Assembly (NCBI GenBank): GCA_903970285.1
Contig: CAJCHN010000143.1
Span: 1-32,456 of the forward strand
Origin: Rhodanobacteraceae bacterium
GTDB taxonomy: Bacteria; Acidobacteriota; Terriglobia; Terriglobales; Acidobacteriaceae
Length of the DNA: 32,456 nucleotides
Direction: 5' to 3'
This document shows, piece after piece, positions 1-8,242 of this stretch. The number at the start of each line of letters is the position of its first letter. The first letter of the stretch is position 1. The translations under genes were made by a program, and so were the position numbers. The notes below the pieces were generated by a model that was not told where the DNA came from, made no database searches, and worked only from the letters and a program-made list of their open reading frames with translations.

Positions 1-2604
1 GCCACCTGCTCGCTTGCGGTTGCGTTTGCCCCCACTTCGGTCGGTCCTCAAACCGGCTCGCTTACCTTGACCACCTCGGCCGGAACCGCTTCTGCTTCGC
101 TCTCTGGCACCGGCACGCCTGACCCGGGAGTTGCCATTGCGCCGCTCGCTCTGAACTTTGTCAACGGTGCGGGGGGCAGCGCGACAGTTCAGAACGTCGT
201 GATCACGAACACCGGGCCAGTGACCGTTCAGGTGGGGCCATCAACCCACGCAGACCCTCACTTCATCGCCACGACCAACTGTGGCGCTCTCCCTCCGGCG
301 GCGAGTTGCAGCATTCGAGCCGAGTTCGTGCCGGCGGCGACATTGGCATCGGACACACTGCTGATCCCGGTCACCGCTCCCGGCTCCAACGGAACTCCGC
401 AAACCTCGATCTATCCGGTCACGCTCACCGGCAGCTATACGACTGACGGCGCCGAGCTCGGGATCTCTCCTGCGATGGTCAACTTCGGTCCGACCGCGGC
501 GGCAACACTCGGCCAGCTTCGCCAGTTCACCGTCAGCAACCTCACGGCCCAGGCGCTGCAACTCTCCACGTCGCTTCCGCGCAACTACTCCCTGGCCGGA
601 GCTCCGTGTACAAGCCTGGCTGCGAACGGGAACTGCAGCTTGCAGGTTCAGTTCGTGCCGCTCACCAACGGAGACCTTCCCGGTACGATGACGATTCTGG
701 GCACGCCGGCTGACGGTAGCACGGCACTGAGCAGCGTCGCCTACGCGGAGGGTTTTGGCGTTGGAACCGGCGCACTCACCCTCTCGGGCGGCCTCATCGT
801 TGAAGGCATTTACAACTTCGGACAAGTCGCCGCCGGCCAGACGGCGTCGAACACCTTTACCGCCCAGAACAACGGACCGTCCGGCAGCCCGCCCATCACG
901 GTACGAAGAGTGACCAGCGCACCGCCCTTTTTCAGCACGACCAACTGCGGACTGCCGCTTGCCGTGGGCGAGAGTTGTACCGTCGCGGTCACCTACACCC
1001 CCGCCGGGCCGAGCACGAGCGGCTCCGCGGGCAGCTCCGCCGACCAGGGGTCGCTCATCATCCAGAGCGATGCGCAGTCGAGTCCGGACACGGTGAACCT
1101 CCTTGGGCAGTCCGGTCCGGGCAGCGGGGTAACTGCTCTCAACGTGCTCTCCATGACACGGAGTTCTCTTACCTTTCCGGCCACGAGCGTCGGCGACAGC
1201 TCTCCCGCCCAGAGCGTCACTCTGACGAACTCCGGCACCATCCCCATCCAGGTAACGTCCGCGTTCGCTACGCCCGATTTCACCGTTCAAAGTGGATGCA
1301 ACACCCTGTCCGCCGGCGCTGAGTGCACGATCCAGGTTGCCAGCACACCGCAGTCGCCCGGCATCCACCTCGCAGCTCTGGAGATCAGCTCCAACGCCGG
1401 CACATCGCTGGAATATGTCAGCCTGGTCGGAACCGGAACTGCCGCTCCGTTGAGTCTCTCACCCGTTGCGCTCGACTTTGGCTCGGTTCAGGTGGGTTCG
1501 TCGGCAAGCCTGCTCGTGACCGCGAGCAACTCCGGCTCCGCTCCGATCACCTTCACCAGCATTTCGGCAACCGGCGACTTCAGCACCCTGGGAAACTGTC
1601 CAGCCAGTGGAAGTTCGCTGGCGGCTGAATCAAGCTGCACCGTGCAAGTCACCTTTGCGCCCTCCGCGCCCGGCCTGCGCAGTGGCACGCTTGCGTTTGC
1701 CACCTCCGCATCCTCCGCTCCGCTCGAGGTTTCGCTCTCCGGGATCGGCACGCAGTCGCAGCTCGTGGTCACCCCGGCCAGCCTCAGCTTCGGTCCCATC
1801 CTTGTCGGTGCGTCGGCCAATCTCTCGCTGATGCTCGCCAACAGCGGGTCTGCCTCGCTCCGCGGCCTAAGCTTCGATGCCGATGGCGACTTCAGCGTGA
1901 CGGGTCCGTGCCCGCAGACGGCGCTCTCGCCCGGTGCGAGTTGCAACCTGCAGATCGGGTTTTCGCCCTCCGCCACCGGCACCCGAACCGGCACCCTCAG
2001 CATCGCGTCTTCGTCACCGGGCACGCCCACGCTGGTCCCACTCACGGGAACCGGTATCTCGAACGCGACCTTCACGCTTTCGGTGAACGGCGGAACCTCT
2101 GCCAGCCTGACCGTAGTCAGCGGCCAATTCGGCACCTTTGCTCTGCTGGTTACGCCTTCCGGAGGCTTTGGCGGCAACGTCGCGCTTACCTGTACGCCGG
2201 TACAGACGGTGGAGTTTGCCTCCTGCGCCCTGCAGCCTCCGCTGGTCAGTCTGGGGTCCGGAGCTCAATCCTCCATGGCATCGATCAACACCATCGACAA
2301 GGGTTCCCCGATCGCGACGGTGCTACGTCCTCCCGTGGCATCTCCTGACCGGACCTTCCTGGCGCTCGCGCTGCCCGGTGTGCTGCTCCTGTTCCGCCGC
2401 GGTAGGAATCCGCGCCGCTGGCTCGGACAGGGACTCGCCATTGCCGCCATCCTGCTGATCCTTATAGCGTTCGGGTGCGGAGGAGGAAGCAACATCCACT
2501 TCACTCCGCCCGGCACCTACCAGTTTGTTGTCACGGCCAATTCCACCAGCGGTGCGCAGGTGACGCAAACCGTTACTCTCAACCTGCAGGTCACACCACG
2601 GTAG
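1..2604 (+). CDS. Choice-of-anchor D (Ig/ASH-like repeat) exported protein, 5' truncated
   Basis: The reading frame is open from the first base, so the true start lies outside the window. The visible 867 residues hold the tail of one repeat and then six repeats of about 100 residues of the choice-of-anchor D (ASH/HYDIN-like Ig) type. Each repeat has a beta-rich pattern, a Cys pair about 10-14 residues apart that probably forms a disulfide, and a GTG-like end. After the last repeat an Ig-like domain starts. It is interrupted by a Pro-rich linker, a hydrophobic stretch with LPGVLLLF, an Arg-rich loop (RRGRNPRR), a second hydrophobic stretch and the motif GCGGG (roughly 2347-2490). It then resumes with a GTYQFVVTA beta segment. 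Such proteins are common at acidobacterial surfaces; the ligand is unknown. The TAG stop lies inside the 3' end of the convergent riboflavin gene, an overlap of 14 bases. Family and export are well supported; function is not. Confidence 0.85.
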   Translation, partial: ATCSLAVAFAPTSVGPQTGSLTLTTSAGTASASLSGTGTPDPGVAIAPLALNFVNGAGGSATVQNVVITNTGPVTVQVGPSTHADPHFIATTNCGALPPAASCSIRAEFVPAATLASDTLLIPVTAPGSNGTPQTSIYPVTLTGSYTTDGAELGISPAMVNFGPTAAATLGQLRQFTVSNLTAQALQLSTSLPRNYSLAGAPCTSLAANGNCSLQVQFVPLTNGDLPGTMTILGTPADGSTALSSVAYAEGFGVGTGALTLSGGLIVEGIYNFGQVAAGQTASNTFTAQNNGPSGSPPITVRRVTSAPPFFSTTNCGLPLAVGESCTVAVTYTPAGPSTSGSAGSSADQGSLIIQSDAQSSPDTVNLLGQSGPGSGVTALNVLSMTRSSLTFPATSVGDSSPAQSVTLTNSGTIPIQVTSAFATPDFTVQSGCNTLSAGAECTIQVASTPQSPGIHLAALEISSNAGTSLEYVSLVGTGTAAPLSLSPVALDFGSVQVGSSASLLVTASNSGSAPITFTSISATGDFSTLGNCPASGSSLAAESSCTVQVTFAPSAPGLRSGTLAFATSASSAPLEVSLSGIGTQSQLVVTPASLSFGPILVGASANLSLMLANSGSASLRGLSFDADGDFSVTGPCPQTALSPGASCNLQIGFSPSATGTRTGTLSIASSSPGTPTLVPLTGTGISNATFTLSVNGGTSASLTVVSGQFGTFALLVTPSGGFGGNVALTCTPVQTVEFASCALQPPLVSLGSGAQSSMASINTIDKGSPIATVLRPPVASPDRTFLALALPGVLLLFRRGRNPRRWLGQGLAIAAILLILIAFGCGGGSNIHFTPPGTYQFVVTANSTSGAQVTQTVTLNLQVTPR

Positions 2605-3802
2605 CGGGGGTGTTAGCTCTGCGTCCAACCGGCGCCTGGTCGACGATTTCGATGCCGAAACCTTGCAGTGCCGGCACGTGGGTCGGCGTATTGGTGAGAA
2701 GGCAGATCCTGCGAATGCCGAGATCGGAAAGAATCTGCGCTCCCAGGCCAACCTGCCGCAACGTCCGCGTGGTTCGGTCTTCACCACGCTCTCCGTGTTC
2801 CCGCAGACGCTGATCCCGTGCAAACAGGATGCGGTGAGGCTCCACGGTACGATCGATGCCAAAGCCCCTCGTGCCGTTATGCAGGTAAATCAGGGCGCCG
2901 CGTCCTGCCTGCGCGATGATGCGCAACGAGTCGTCGATCACATGGCGGCTGTCCGAACCGGCCAGGCCGAAGACATCCTCGGCCAGCGACGCGGTGTGGA
3001 CACGCACCGGCAGCGGACGTTCGTCACCCGAACCCGGCGACGCTACATCTCCCAGCACCAGGGCGACATGCGATTCGCCACCATCCACCTCATTCTCGTA
3101 GGCGATCATCCTGAAGTCGCCGAAGGCAGTGGGCAGCGTCCCTTCTGCCACGCGATGCAGATAGCGCTCGTGCTGCAGCCGGTACCGGATCAGGTCAGCA
3201 ACCGTGACCATCAGCAGGCCGTGGACCTTGCAGAATTCGATCAGATCCGGCACACGTGCCATGGTGCCGTCCTCGTTCATGATCTCGCAGATCACTCCGG
3301 CGGGGATCAGTCCTGCCATGCGCGCCAGGTCGACCGACGCCTCGGTCTGTCCCGCCCGCACCAGGACGCCGCCCTTGCGCGCGCGCAGCGGAAACACGTG
3401 TCCGGGCCTCGCGAGATCCTGCGCGGTGGACTTTGGATCGATGGCCACGCGGATGGTCTGTGCCCTGTCGGCGGCTGAGATGCCGGTCGTCACGCCTTGG
3501 CGGGCTTCAATGCTTTCGGTAAATGCAGTGCCGAATCGCGAGGTATTGTCCTGGGTCATTGGGCCGAGCCGGAGGTAGTCCGCGCGTTCTTCGGTCAGCG
3601 TCAGGCAGATCAGTCCACGCCCAAACCGGGCCATGAAGTTGATCGCCTCGGGAGTCACGAACTCCGCGGCCAGCGTCAGGTCCCCCTCGTTCTCCCGGTC
3701 TTCATCGTCGACGACGATGATCATGCGTCCGCGCTGAAACTCGGCGATAGCCGCCTCCACCGAGGCGAAGTGCGGATGAATGGGGCGCGGTTCAAGGAGC
3801 AT
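2591..3802 (-). CDS. ribBX: RibBX-like: DHBP synthase fused to degenerate GTP cyclohydrolase II domain
   Basis: 403 aa. Residues 1-208 are 3,4-dihydroxy-2-butanone 4-phosphate synthase, which makes the four-carbon precursor of riboflavin from ribulose 5-phosphate. Visible motifs are [10 protein letters not shown] (32-41), the [10 protein letters not shown] block (132-141) and the [10 protein letters not shown] block (176-185). The GxTEA motif has Gln152 where E. coli RibB has a metal-binding His. Residues 220-392 align with GTP cyclohydrolase II, but the three zinc Cys are Ser (Ser272, Ser283, Ser285) and the RQEGRG motif reads HNGTRG (308-313). The second domain should therefore not open GTP. 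This matches the RibBX type described in Proteobacteria, a RibB fused to a RibA-like domain of unknown role. A separate RibA would be needed elsewhere. No riboflavin neighbours are present. The ATG start has no close Shine-Dalgarno sequence. A terminator lies just upstream, so it is probably transcribed from its own promoter. Confidence 0.9.
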   Translation of the reverse strand: MLLEPRPIHPHFASVEAAIAEFQRGRMIIVVDDEDRENEGDLTLAAEFVTPEAINFMARFGRGLICLTLTEERADYLRLGPMTQDNTSRFGTAFTESIEARQGVTTGISAADRAQTIRVAIDPKSTAQDLARPGHVFPLRARKGGVLVRAGQTEASVDLARMAGLIPAGVICEIMNEDGTMARVPDLIEFCKVHGLLMVTVADLIRYRLQHERYLHRVAEGTLPTAFGDFRMIAYENEVDGGESHVALVLGDVASPGSGDERPLPVRVHTASLAEDVFGLAGSDSRHVIDDSLRIIAQAGRGALIYLHNGTRGFGIDRTVEPHRILFARDQRLREHGERGEDRTTRTLRQVGLGAQILSDLGIRRICLLTNTPTHVPALQGFGIEIVDQAPVGRRANTPATVV

Positions 3803-3836
3803 ACGCTATCAGATTCTCACCTTCTTTGTGAGTTGC

Positions 3837-3876
3837 AAACGAACGCGCCGCCCGAAGGTGGACGGCGCATTCGTTT
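3837..3876 (-). terminator. Rho-independent-type hairpin after the 75-aa gene
   Basis: Two 14-base arms (3837-3850 and 3863-3876) flank a 12-base loop. Read as minus-strand RNA all positions pair, with one G-U wobble; read as plus-strand RNA the same position is a C-A mismatch. The asymmetry points to the minus strand, that is to the end of the small gene whose stop is 17 bases away. The distal arm ends in GUUCGUUU. It separates that gene from the riboflavin gene. Confidence 0.75.
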
Positions 3877-3893
3877 TCAGCCAGCCGAATTGC

Positions 3894-4121
3894 TTAGAGG
3901 GTCGATTCTATCTCGAAGCCCCAGGCCTCGAGCAACGCCTCAGGGATGTACTTGGAGTTCTTATTGCGGCGCGCCCACTCGCGAAGGCGGGTCGAGCGGA
4001 TGTACTGGTCGGGTGTCAGTTTGAACTCTTTGACGACCTGCTCGAAAGAGGTGACGGTAGGGACGACCGGGCCGATGGGCTCAGGCTTGCCCCAGTTTGG
4101 ATTTCCACGACGCTTTGCCAT
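3894..4121 (-). CDS. Small conserved-looking hypothetical protein (75 aa)
   Basis: Encodes 75 residues starting MAKRRGNPNWGKPE and rich in basic residues, with a predicted helical second half (segments TPDQYIRSTRLREWARRN and PEALLEAWGFEIES). There is no signal peptide or membrane segment, so it is presumably cytoplasmic. The basic N-terminus and the Arg-rich helix could suit nucleic-acid binding, but that is only inference; I do not recognise the family. Support for a real gene is the combination of a purine-rich AGAAGG about 13 bases before the ATG, a candidate promoter and leader hairpin upstream, and a strong intrinsic terminator right after the TAA stop. It stands as a single-gene unit between the barrel protein gene and the riboflavin gene, all on the minus strand. 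Confidence 0.75.
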   Translation of the reverse strand: MAKRRGNPNWGKPEPIGPVVPTVTSFEQVVKEFKLTPDQYIRSTRLREWARRNKNSKYIPEALLEAWGFEIESTL

Positions 4122-4144
4122 AGGGTGCGCTTATCCTTCTGTGC

Positions 4145-4179
4145 GGGGTTGCAGCGGGTAATTTCCGTCCCGCAACCCC
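4145..4179 (-). other. Hairpin in the 5' leader of the 75-aa gene
   Basis: Arms GGGGTTGC (4145-4152) and GCAACCCC (4172-4179) are perfectly complementary, with additional GGG/CCC complementarity inside the loop. It lies 24 bases upstream of the small gene's ATG and downstream of its candidate promoter, so it would be in the 5' untranslated RNA. It could be regulatory or could stabilise the transcript. No known riboswitch class is recognised. Confidence 0.45.
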
Positions 4180-4181
4180 TT

Positions 4182-4211
4182 ATGTTACACCGCATTCCTT
4201 CCTGGCTTCAA
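4182..4211 (-). promoter_or_regulatory. Candidate sigma-70-type promoter of the 75-aa gene
   Basis: On the minus strand TTGAAG (4206-4211) and TAACAT (4182-4187) are separated by 18 bases. Both are moderate matches to the -35 and -10 consensus. The position would give a leader of about 50 bases carrying the hairpin described nearby. Based on motif match only. Confidence 0.35.
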
Positions 4212-4420
4212 GTCGGAGCGGCAGGGGCGGCGTGTTCCGCTGCGTCGAACTCTTTGGAGTTGCAGCCCTCATGCGCGCCACAGGAACTTTCAGAAACCTC
4301 TGGTGATGGGCGCGAACTTGTCTGAAAACTCCAACCGCGCATCGTTCAGGGTAGACCTCACGCCAAGCCGTGGAGTTCAGGCTGAAACGGGAAAGCCGGA
4401 GAAAAGAAGGAGAGAGTGAG

Positions 4421-6349
4421 CTAGAACGAGAAGGAGAGTCCCGCCTGCACGCTTCGCGGCGCCTGAGCAAAGTAAAGAGTTTGCCCGTCGGCTGAGACGA
4501 ACGGACGGTAGCCCTGCGCCAGCAGGTTGGTGACGTCGATGGTGGCCTCCAGCCCTTGCGGCAGCATCTCCCCCAACCGGATGGGCTGCCGCACCAGGCA
4601 GCTGAGGTAAGCCTGGTCGCCGAACGCGCTGTACGGATCTACCGCCGTGACCCCGCGCGTCGGCTGCCACCGGTACGACGCGCGCACGCGCGTTCCGGCG
4701 GCGAGAAACGTTCCCTTGACGGCCACCGTCGCGGTCTCCGACTGGTGCGACCTGAGTGCGCTCAGCGCCTGCTGGAATGTGGCGGGCGGAACACCCCAGT
4801 GGGCCGGCGCGGTCTCCAGCGCCTCCCCGGAACTGTACTCGGCGGCCACCCACAGGGCGGGCGTCAACGCGGAGCTCACCGTAAAGCGCGCACCACCGGT
4901 CGTGTAACCGGCGGCGAGGGCGCGAAAGCTTCCCGTGGTCGGATCCAGCAGAACTCCGTCTGGGGCACCTGCCGGGAGCAGCGGCCCCGCAGGTGTTGCG
5001 ACTTGCGGCGGCGCAATGCCCCCGGCCACAGCGGTCTGCCCAAGCGAGTCACGGTAAAACGCCACCTGCACGGTGGCGCGCTCAGTACGATGCGCCGCCG
5101 CAAACTGCTGGTGAAGGCCGGATTCCAGGGAGAGACGGCCGTTGCGCACAAGCGCAACAGGGATGGACTCGTCTCCGCTGCTGACATCGCCGAACTCCTG
5201 CAGCCCGCGGTCGCTCGCCAGCCCGTATTCGAGCGTCCATCGACCGGTTGGATGCGCCTTGACCCGGAAAAAGGGATGCGTCGAGACCGCCGACAAGCCC
5301 GCATGCACGGCTTCAACCCTGCCGCCGGTCTCCACTTCCACGCGCTCCCCCAGGCTCATCCGGGAGGCGCTGGTCATCTCGAAGACTTCGTAGCCTGTTG
5401 CCTGCCCCGGCGCCAATCCGCTTCCCACCAGCTCCGGATGCGATTTGTAGGTGGCAACGGTGCGCGACGCCCCGCCGGCAAACCCGGTCTTCGCCTCGTA
5501 GCCGGCATCGATCTCGGTTCCGGCGTGCTCGGTGCCGCTCAGAGCGGCGAGACCGTAGCCGTCCCCTGCCGTATGCATGGACGTCCCCAGGTCCGCCCGC
5601 AGCATGATGTCTGCCCCATCATCCAGACCCTCGTGGATGGTGACGATGTTGTGCAGACCGCCCTGGCCGAAGTCTCCATCTCCGCTTTCCACTGCACCCG
5701 AAGCCCGCACCCGGAGCGCCACCGGAGCTTCCTGGGCGCTCGACGAAACCTCGATGGTCGAACCTTCTTCCACAATGCGAAGAATGGGCCGGTTTGCTGT
5801 CGAGCGCAACGTCCAGGTCCAGTCTTGCTGTGATTCATCCGGTCGCCTACGCTGTGCCGGAAGCCAGGAAGTGGTGTCGAACAAGGCCGAAAGTGTGAGG
5901 TTGACGATCGCCGTCGCGCCGGTCCGCAGACGCAGGTTCGGACGGGTTGCCGGGACAAACAACGTGGCGCTGGCCCGCACCTCGTAATTGCCCGGGACCA
6001 GGTGCGTGATCACGTAGTGCCCATGCTGATCGGTGAAGGCGGTGGCGACGGTGGTCGAGTTGGCCGCCAGCACCTGCACCAGCGCGCCCAGCTGGGCCAC
6101 TCCCTGGGCATCCCGGACGATGCCCGAAATGGCAGAACGCGCGAGCGGGCTGATCTCACCCTCGCCGGGTCCGGAAGCTGCGCCCGGTCCCGACGCCGCT
6201 GCGCAGAACCGCGGAACGAGCATCATCCCGGCTCCAACGATCAGGAGCGTCGCGACCCTTGTCAGCGTTCCCTGCGATCTCTGCACAGCGTTCCTCTGCG
6301 CGTCGACGGCCCCACTCCTGGAGTTCAGCGCCTGCCCGCGGCCGTTCAT
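4421..6349 (-). CDS. Outer-membrane barrel-like protein with carboxypeptidase-regulatory-like domain, no visible plug
   Basis: 642 aa from the chosen ATG. A hydrophobic signal segment (VATLLIVGAGMMLVPRF) lies near residues 31-50. It is followed by a carboxypeptidase-regulatory-like (CarboxypepD_reg) beta domain around residues 73-160, with SGIVRDAQG and GHYVITHLVPGNYEVRA. The remaining ~480 residues alternate polar and hydrophobic residues and end in SFSF, typical of outer-membrane barrels. I see no TonB plug after the regulatory domain, unlike the true receptor near 16.5-19.5 kb. The frame extends upstream to a GTG at 6439, five bases after the preceding stop. I prefer the ATG at 6349 because GAGGG sits six bases before it and the extra residues look non-coding. 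It lies 95 bases downstream of the GWxTD gene on the same strand, so an operon is likely. It could be a TonB-receptor relative or a plugless porin; the substrate is unknown. Confidence 0.7.
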   Translation of the reverse strand: MNGRGQALNSRSGAVDAQRNAVQRSQGTLTRVATLLIVGAGMMLVPRFCAAASGPGAASGPGEGEISPLARSAISGIVRDAQGVAQLGALVQVLAANSTTVATAFTDQHGHYVITHLVPGNYEVRASATLFVPATRPNLRLRTGATAIVNLTLSALFDTTSWLPAQRRRPDESQQDWTWTLRSTANRPILRIVEEGSTIEVSSSAQEAPVALRVRASGAVESGDGDFGQGGLHNIVTIHEGLDDGADIMLRADLGTSMHTAGDGYGLAALSGTEHAGTEIDAGYEAKTGFAGGASRTVATYKSHPELVGSGLAPGQATGYEVFEMTSASRMSLGERVEVETGGRVEAVHAGLSAVSTHPFFRVKAHPTGRWTLEYGLASDRGLQEFGDVSSGDESIPVALVRNGRLSLESGLHQQFAAAHRTERATVQVAFYRDSLGQTAVAGGIAPPQVATPAGPLLPAGAPDGVLLDPTTGSFRALAAGYTTGGARFTVSSALTPALWVAAEYSSGEALETAPAHWGVPPATFQQALSALRSHQSETATVAVKGTFLAAGTRVRASYRWQPTRGVTAVDPYSAFGDQAYLSCLVRQPIRLGEMLPQGLEATIDVTNLLAQGYRPFVSADGQTLYFAQAPRSVQAGLSFSF

Positions 6350-6444
6350 CGCCTGCCCTCTGCGTGTCCGTGCCGCCATCCTGGTGGCGGAGCTGCCCTG
6401 CGTAACAACTTCTCTGGCGCTCAGTTCGTCCTGACGCACAAGCC

Positions 6445-8181
6445 CTAGTCCACTGTGAAGGCTGCCGTCTCCGCGAACTGCTGTTTCTTCACTGCGTCGT
6501 TCACCTTGATATTCACCTGGTACTTGCCAGGCTGCACACTGGCCAGGGACATGCTCTTCTCGATGGTCACCTGATCCGCGTTCGGGTTGATCCTGGTGGT
6601 CAGTTCCGAGGCGTCGAAGATGGGCTTGTTGGTCGCCATATCCATGATCTGGTACTCGATGGTGGCGCCGTTCTGCTTGTTCTCGCCAATTCCGAGGTTA
6701 TACAGCTGCATCCAGAAGTTCAGATTCTGGTTGCGATGGAAGATCACCGGTACGGCGATCCCGGTCGGCACCCTGGGCGTGATGTGGGTGTTGCCGATGA
6801 CGAAGTTTCCGGCGCCGATATCCTTGGTCGGCACCCGATACATGTTATCCGCCAGGATCAGCGATGAGTGCGCCAGTTGATCGTCGTCGAACTTGGGCAC
6901 GTTCACGCTGCGCTGCCAGCGGCCTACGTGATCCGGATTATTCACATCCTTGATCACGATATCGACTTTATACAGGCCGGGACGCAAAGGAAACGACTTC
7001 CAGTAGACCGACTGCTTCTGCTCTTCCTTCGCCAGGAGCTCGCTCGGAACCTGCACCGCGACCGTATCCTCAAACGTCTGCAGAGGACGTCCAGTCAAGG
7101 AGGAGACGCGGCCCAGGATGTTCACGGTGCCGGTCGAAACGCCATCCTTGGTGTTGTAGGTGATGTCCTTGTTATGAATCTGCAGCGTCAACGGCACCAG
7201 CACGGTGTCGTTCGTCACCTTCACATAATCGGTGCGAACGTCGAACAGGAACGGCGGTCCGGTCAGGATCTTCGAGGTCACCATGTAGCTCTCGAGATCC
7301 TTGAACTTGATCACAGGCGGCGCCTGCAACTTGGCGAAGGTTTCGAGCCGATCGAACTGCTTGGATTGATTGGACGAGGACTGCGGCCCCGCGCCCAGCT
7401 GCTCCAGGCCGCCGCCGGTGAAACGGTCCGCCTTGTTGGAACGGCCCTGCTGCTCCGACATGGTCAGGCCTGCGCCTGGAACGTACTTCAGCGCGTCCTT
7501 CTCCGAACGGTCGAGGGTCATGTGGTAGTCCCCGCACATGCAGGTATCCACAAACTCGATATCGATGTTGTCGCCGATGCCTTCGATGTAGCGGTAGTGC
7601 CAGATTTCGAACGGGAAGGTGGAGGTGTTGCCGCCGCCCTCTTCCATCGGCCGCTCGTAGTTCCCGCCGCTGGGGTGAGCCTCAATCGAATCCGGTTTGC
7701 CGTAGGCGATGTAGATGTGTCCGCGGTCGGTGCGCCAGCCGCTCTTACCGGCGGCAAAGTGCTCGTTCGCGTAGGCGATGCGCGCGTAATGCTCCTCGCG
7801 GTATTCATTCTCGGGCGAGTCGGGATTCGGGTTGCGGCGAAGCCAGAAGTTCTCGATGAACTGGTCGCGCTCCTCATCGTTCGAAAGACTCTTGAAGGCT
7901 GCCAGCTCCTCATCCGTGATGATCCAGCGGACGTCCTGCTCGACCCAGGTCTTGTAGGAGCCCTTCAACTCACGCTTCAGGTTCTTCTGGGTCTGGATCT
8001 TCTCCGCGTCGGTGCGCGGGCGCAGCGTCGGATCGGGTACGTCCGGTTGCACCGGAACCCGCTTCACACCGTCCGTGTCGGTGGTCTGCGCGGATGCCGT
8101 TGCGGATGCTGCCGCCCCGGTCAGACAAAGTGCAAGAACCCCAAGAACTGCTGGACGAAGCGACCAACCCTGCATCAACAT
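6445..8181 (-). CDS. GWxTD domain-containing exported protein
   Basis: 578 aa. The family is named for the motif seen here as GWRTDRG (residues 148-154), inside a conserved domain around residues 65-230 that also holds the FWLRRNPNP and IAYGKPDSIE blocks. The second half has repeated beta-rich segments (for example RPGLYKVDIVIKDV and VQPGKYQVNIKVND) that resemble Ig-like folds. A signal peptide (hydrophobic AVLGVLALCLTGAAA, then ASA-Q) starts at the chosen ATG. Another in-frame ATG exists at 8238, but it sits between the -35 and -10 boxes of a good promoter, so it should not be transcribed. The ATG at 8181 has an AGGGG ribosome site about eight bases upstream. The family is common in Acidobacteria and Bacteroidota and its biochemical role is not established. 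It is first in a probable two-gene unit with the barrel protein. Confidence 0.85.
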   Translation of the reverse strand: MLMQGWSLRPAVLGVLALCLTGAAASATASAQTTDTDGVKRVPVQPDVPDPTLRPRTDAEKIQTQKNLKRELKGSYKTWVEQDVRWIITDEELAAFKSLSNDEERDQFIENFWLRRNPNPDSPENEYREEHYARIAYANEHFAAGKSGWRTDRGHIYIAYGKPDSIEAHPSGGNYERPMEEGGGNTSTFPFEIWHYRYIEGIGDNIDIEFVDTCMCGDYHMTLDRSEKDALKYVPGAGLTMSEQQGRSNKADRFTGGGLEQLGAGPQSSSNQSKQFDRLETFAKLQAPPVIKFKDLESYMVTSKILTGPPFLFDVRTDYVKVTNDTVLVPLTLQIHNKDITYNTKDGVSTGTVNILGRVSSLTGRPLQTFEDTVAVQVPSELLAKEEQKQSVYWKSFPLRPGLYKVDIVIKDVNNPDHVGRWQRSVNVPKFDDDQLAHSSLILADNMYRVPTKDIGAGNFVIGNTHITPRVPTGIAVPVIFHRNQNLNFWMQLYNLGIGENKQNGATIEYQIMDMATNKPIFDASELTTRINPNADQVTIEKSMSLASVQPGKYQVNIKVNDAVKKQQFAETAAFTVD

Positions 8182-8213
8182 TGCGTAAACCCCTGCAAGT
8201 GATAATAAGCGAA

Positions 8214-8242
8214 ATTGTAGGCCGAAGCGATGCAACATTCAA
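8214..8242 (-). promoter_or_regulatory. Sigma-70-type promoter of the GWxTD gene
   Basis: On the minus strand TTGAAT (8237-8242) and TACAAT (8214-8219) are spaced by exactly 17 bases; each matches the consensus at five or four of six positions. Transcription would start around 8205-8207, about 25 bases before the ATG at 8181. It decides between the two possible gene starts. Confidence 0.6.

Larger units (their letters stand above)
4122..4420. other. Intergenic region with small-gene leader
   Basis: About 300 bases without a gene. The part near the small gene holds a candidate promoter and a leader hairpin. The rest shows only a 5-bp dyad (AACTC-TTTG-GAGTT, 4248-4261) and a distant 7-bp inverted pair (TTTCAGA at 4288, TCTGAAA at 4321). 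These may help end transcription of the barrel gene, but neither has a U-tract. Open frames here look like shadows. Confidence 0.5.

Noticed and set aside
2720..3140. Sequencing error as the cause of the lost Cys in the riboflavin gene
   Set aside because: The frame is intact, the three changes are separate full Ser codons (TCG, TCG, AGC), and the nearby catalytic motif has changed as well, which fits real divergence.
6868..8202. 444-codon plus-strand frame opposite the GWxTD gene
   Set aside because: No signal, motif or start site; the minus strand has the GWxTD motif, signal peptide and promoter.
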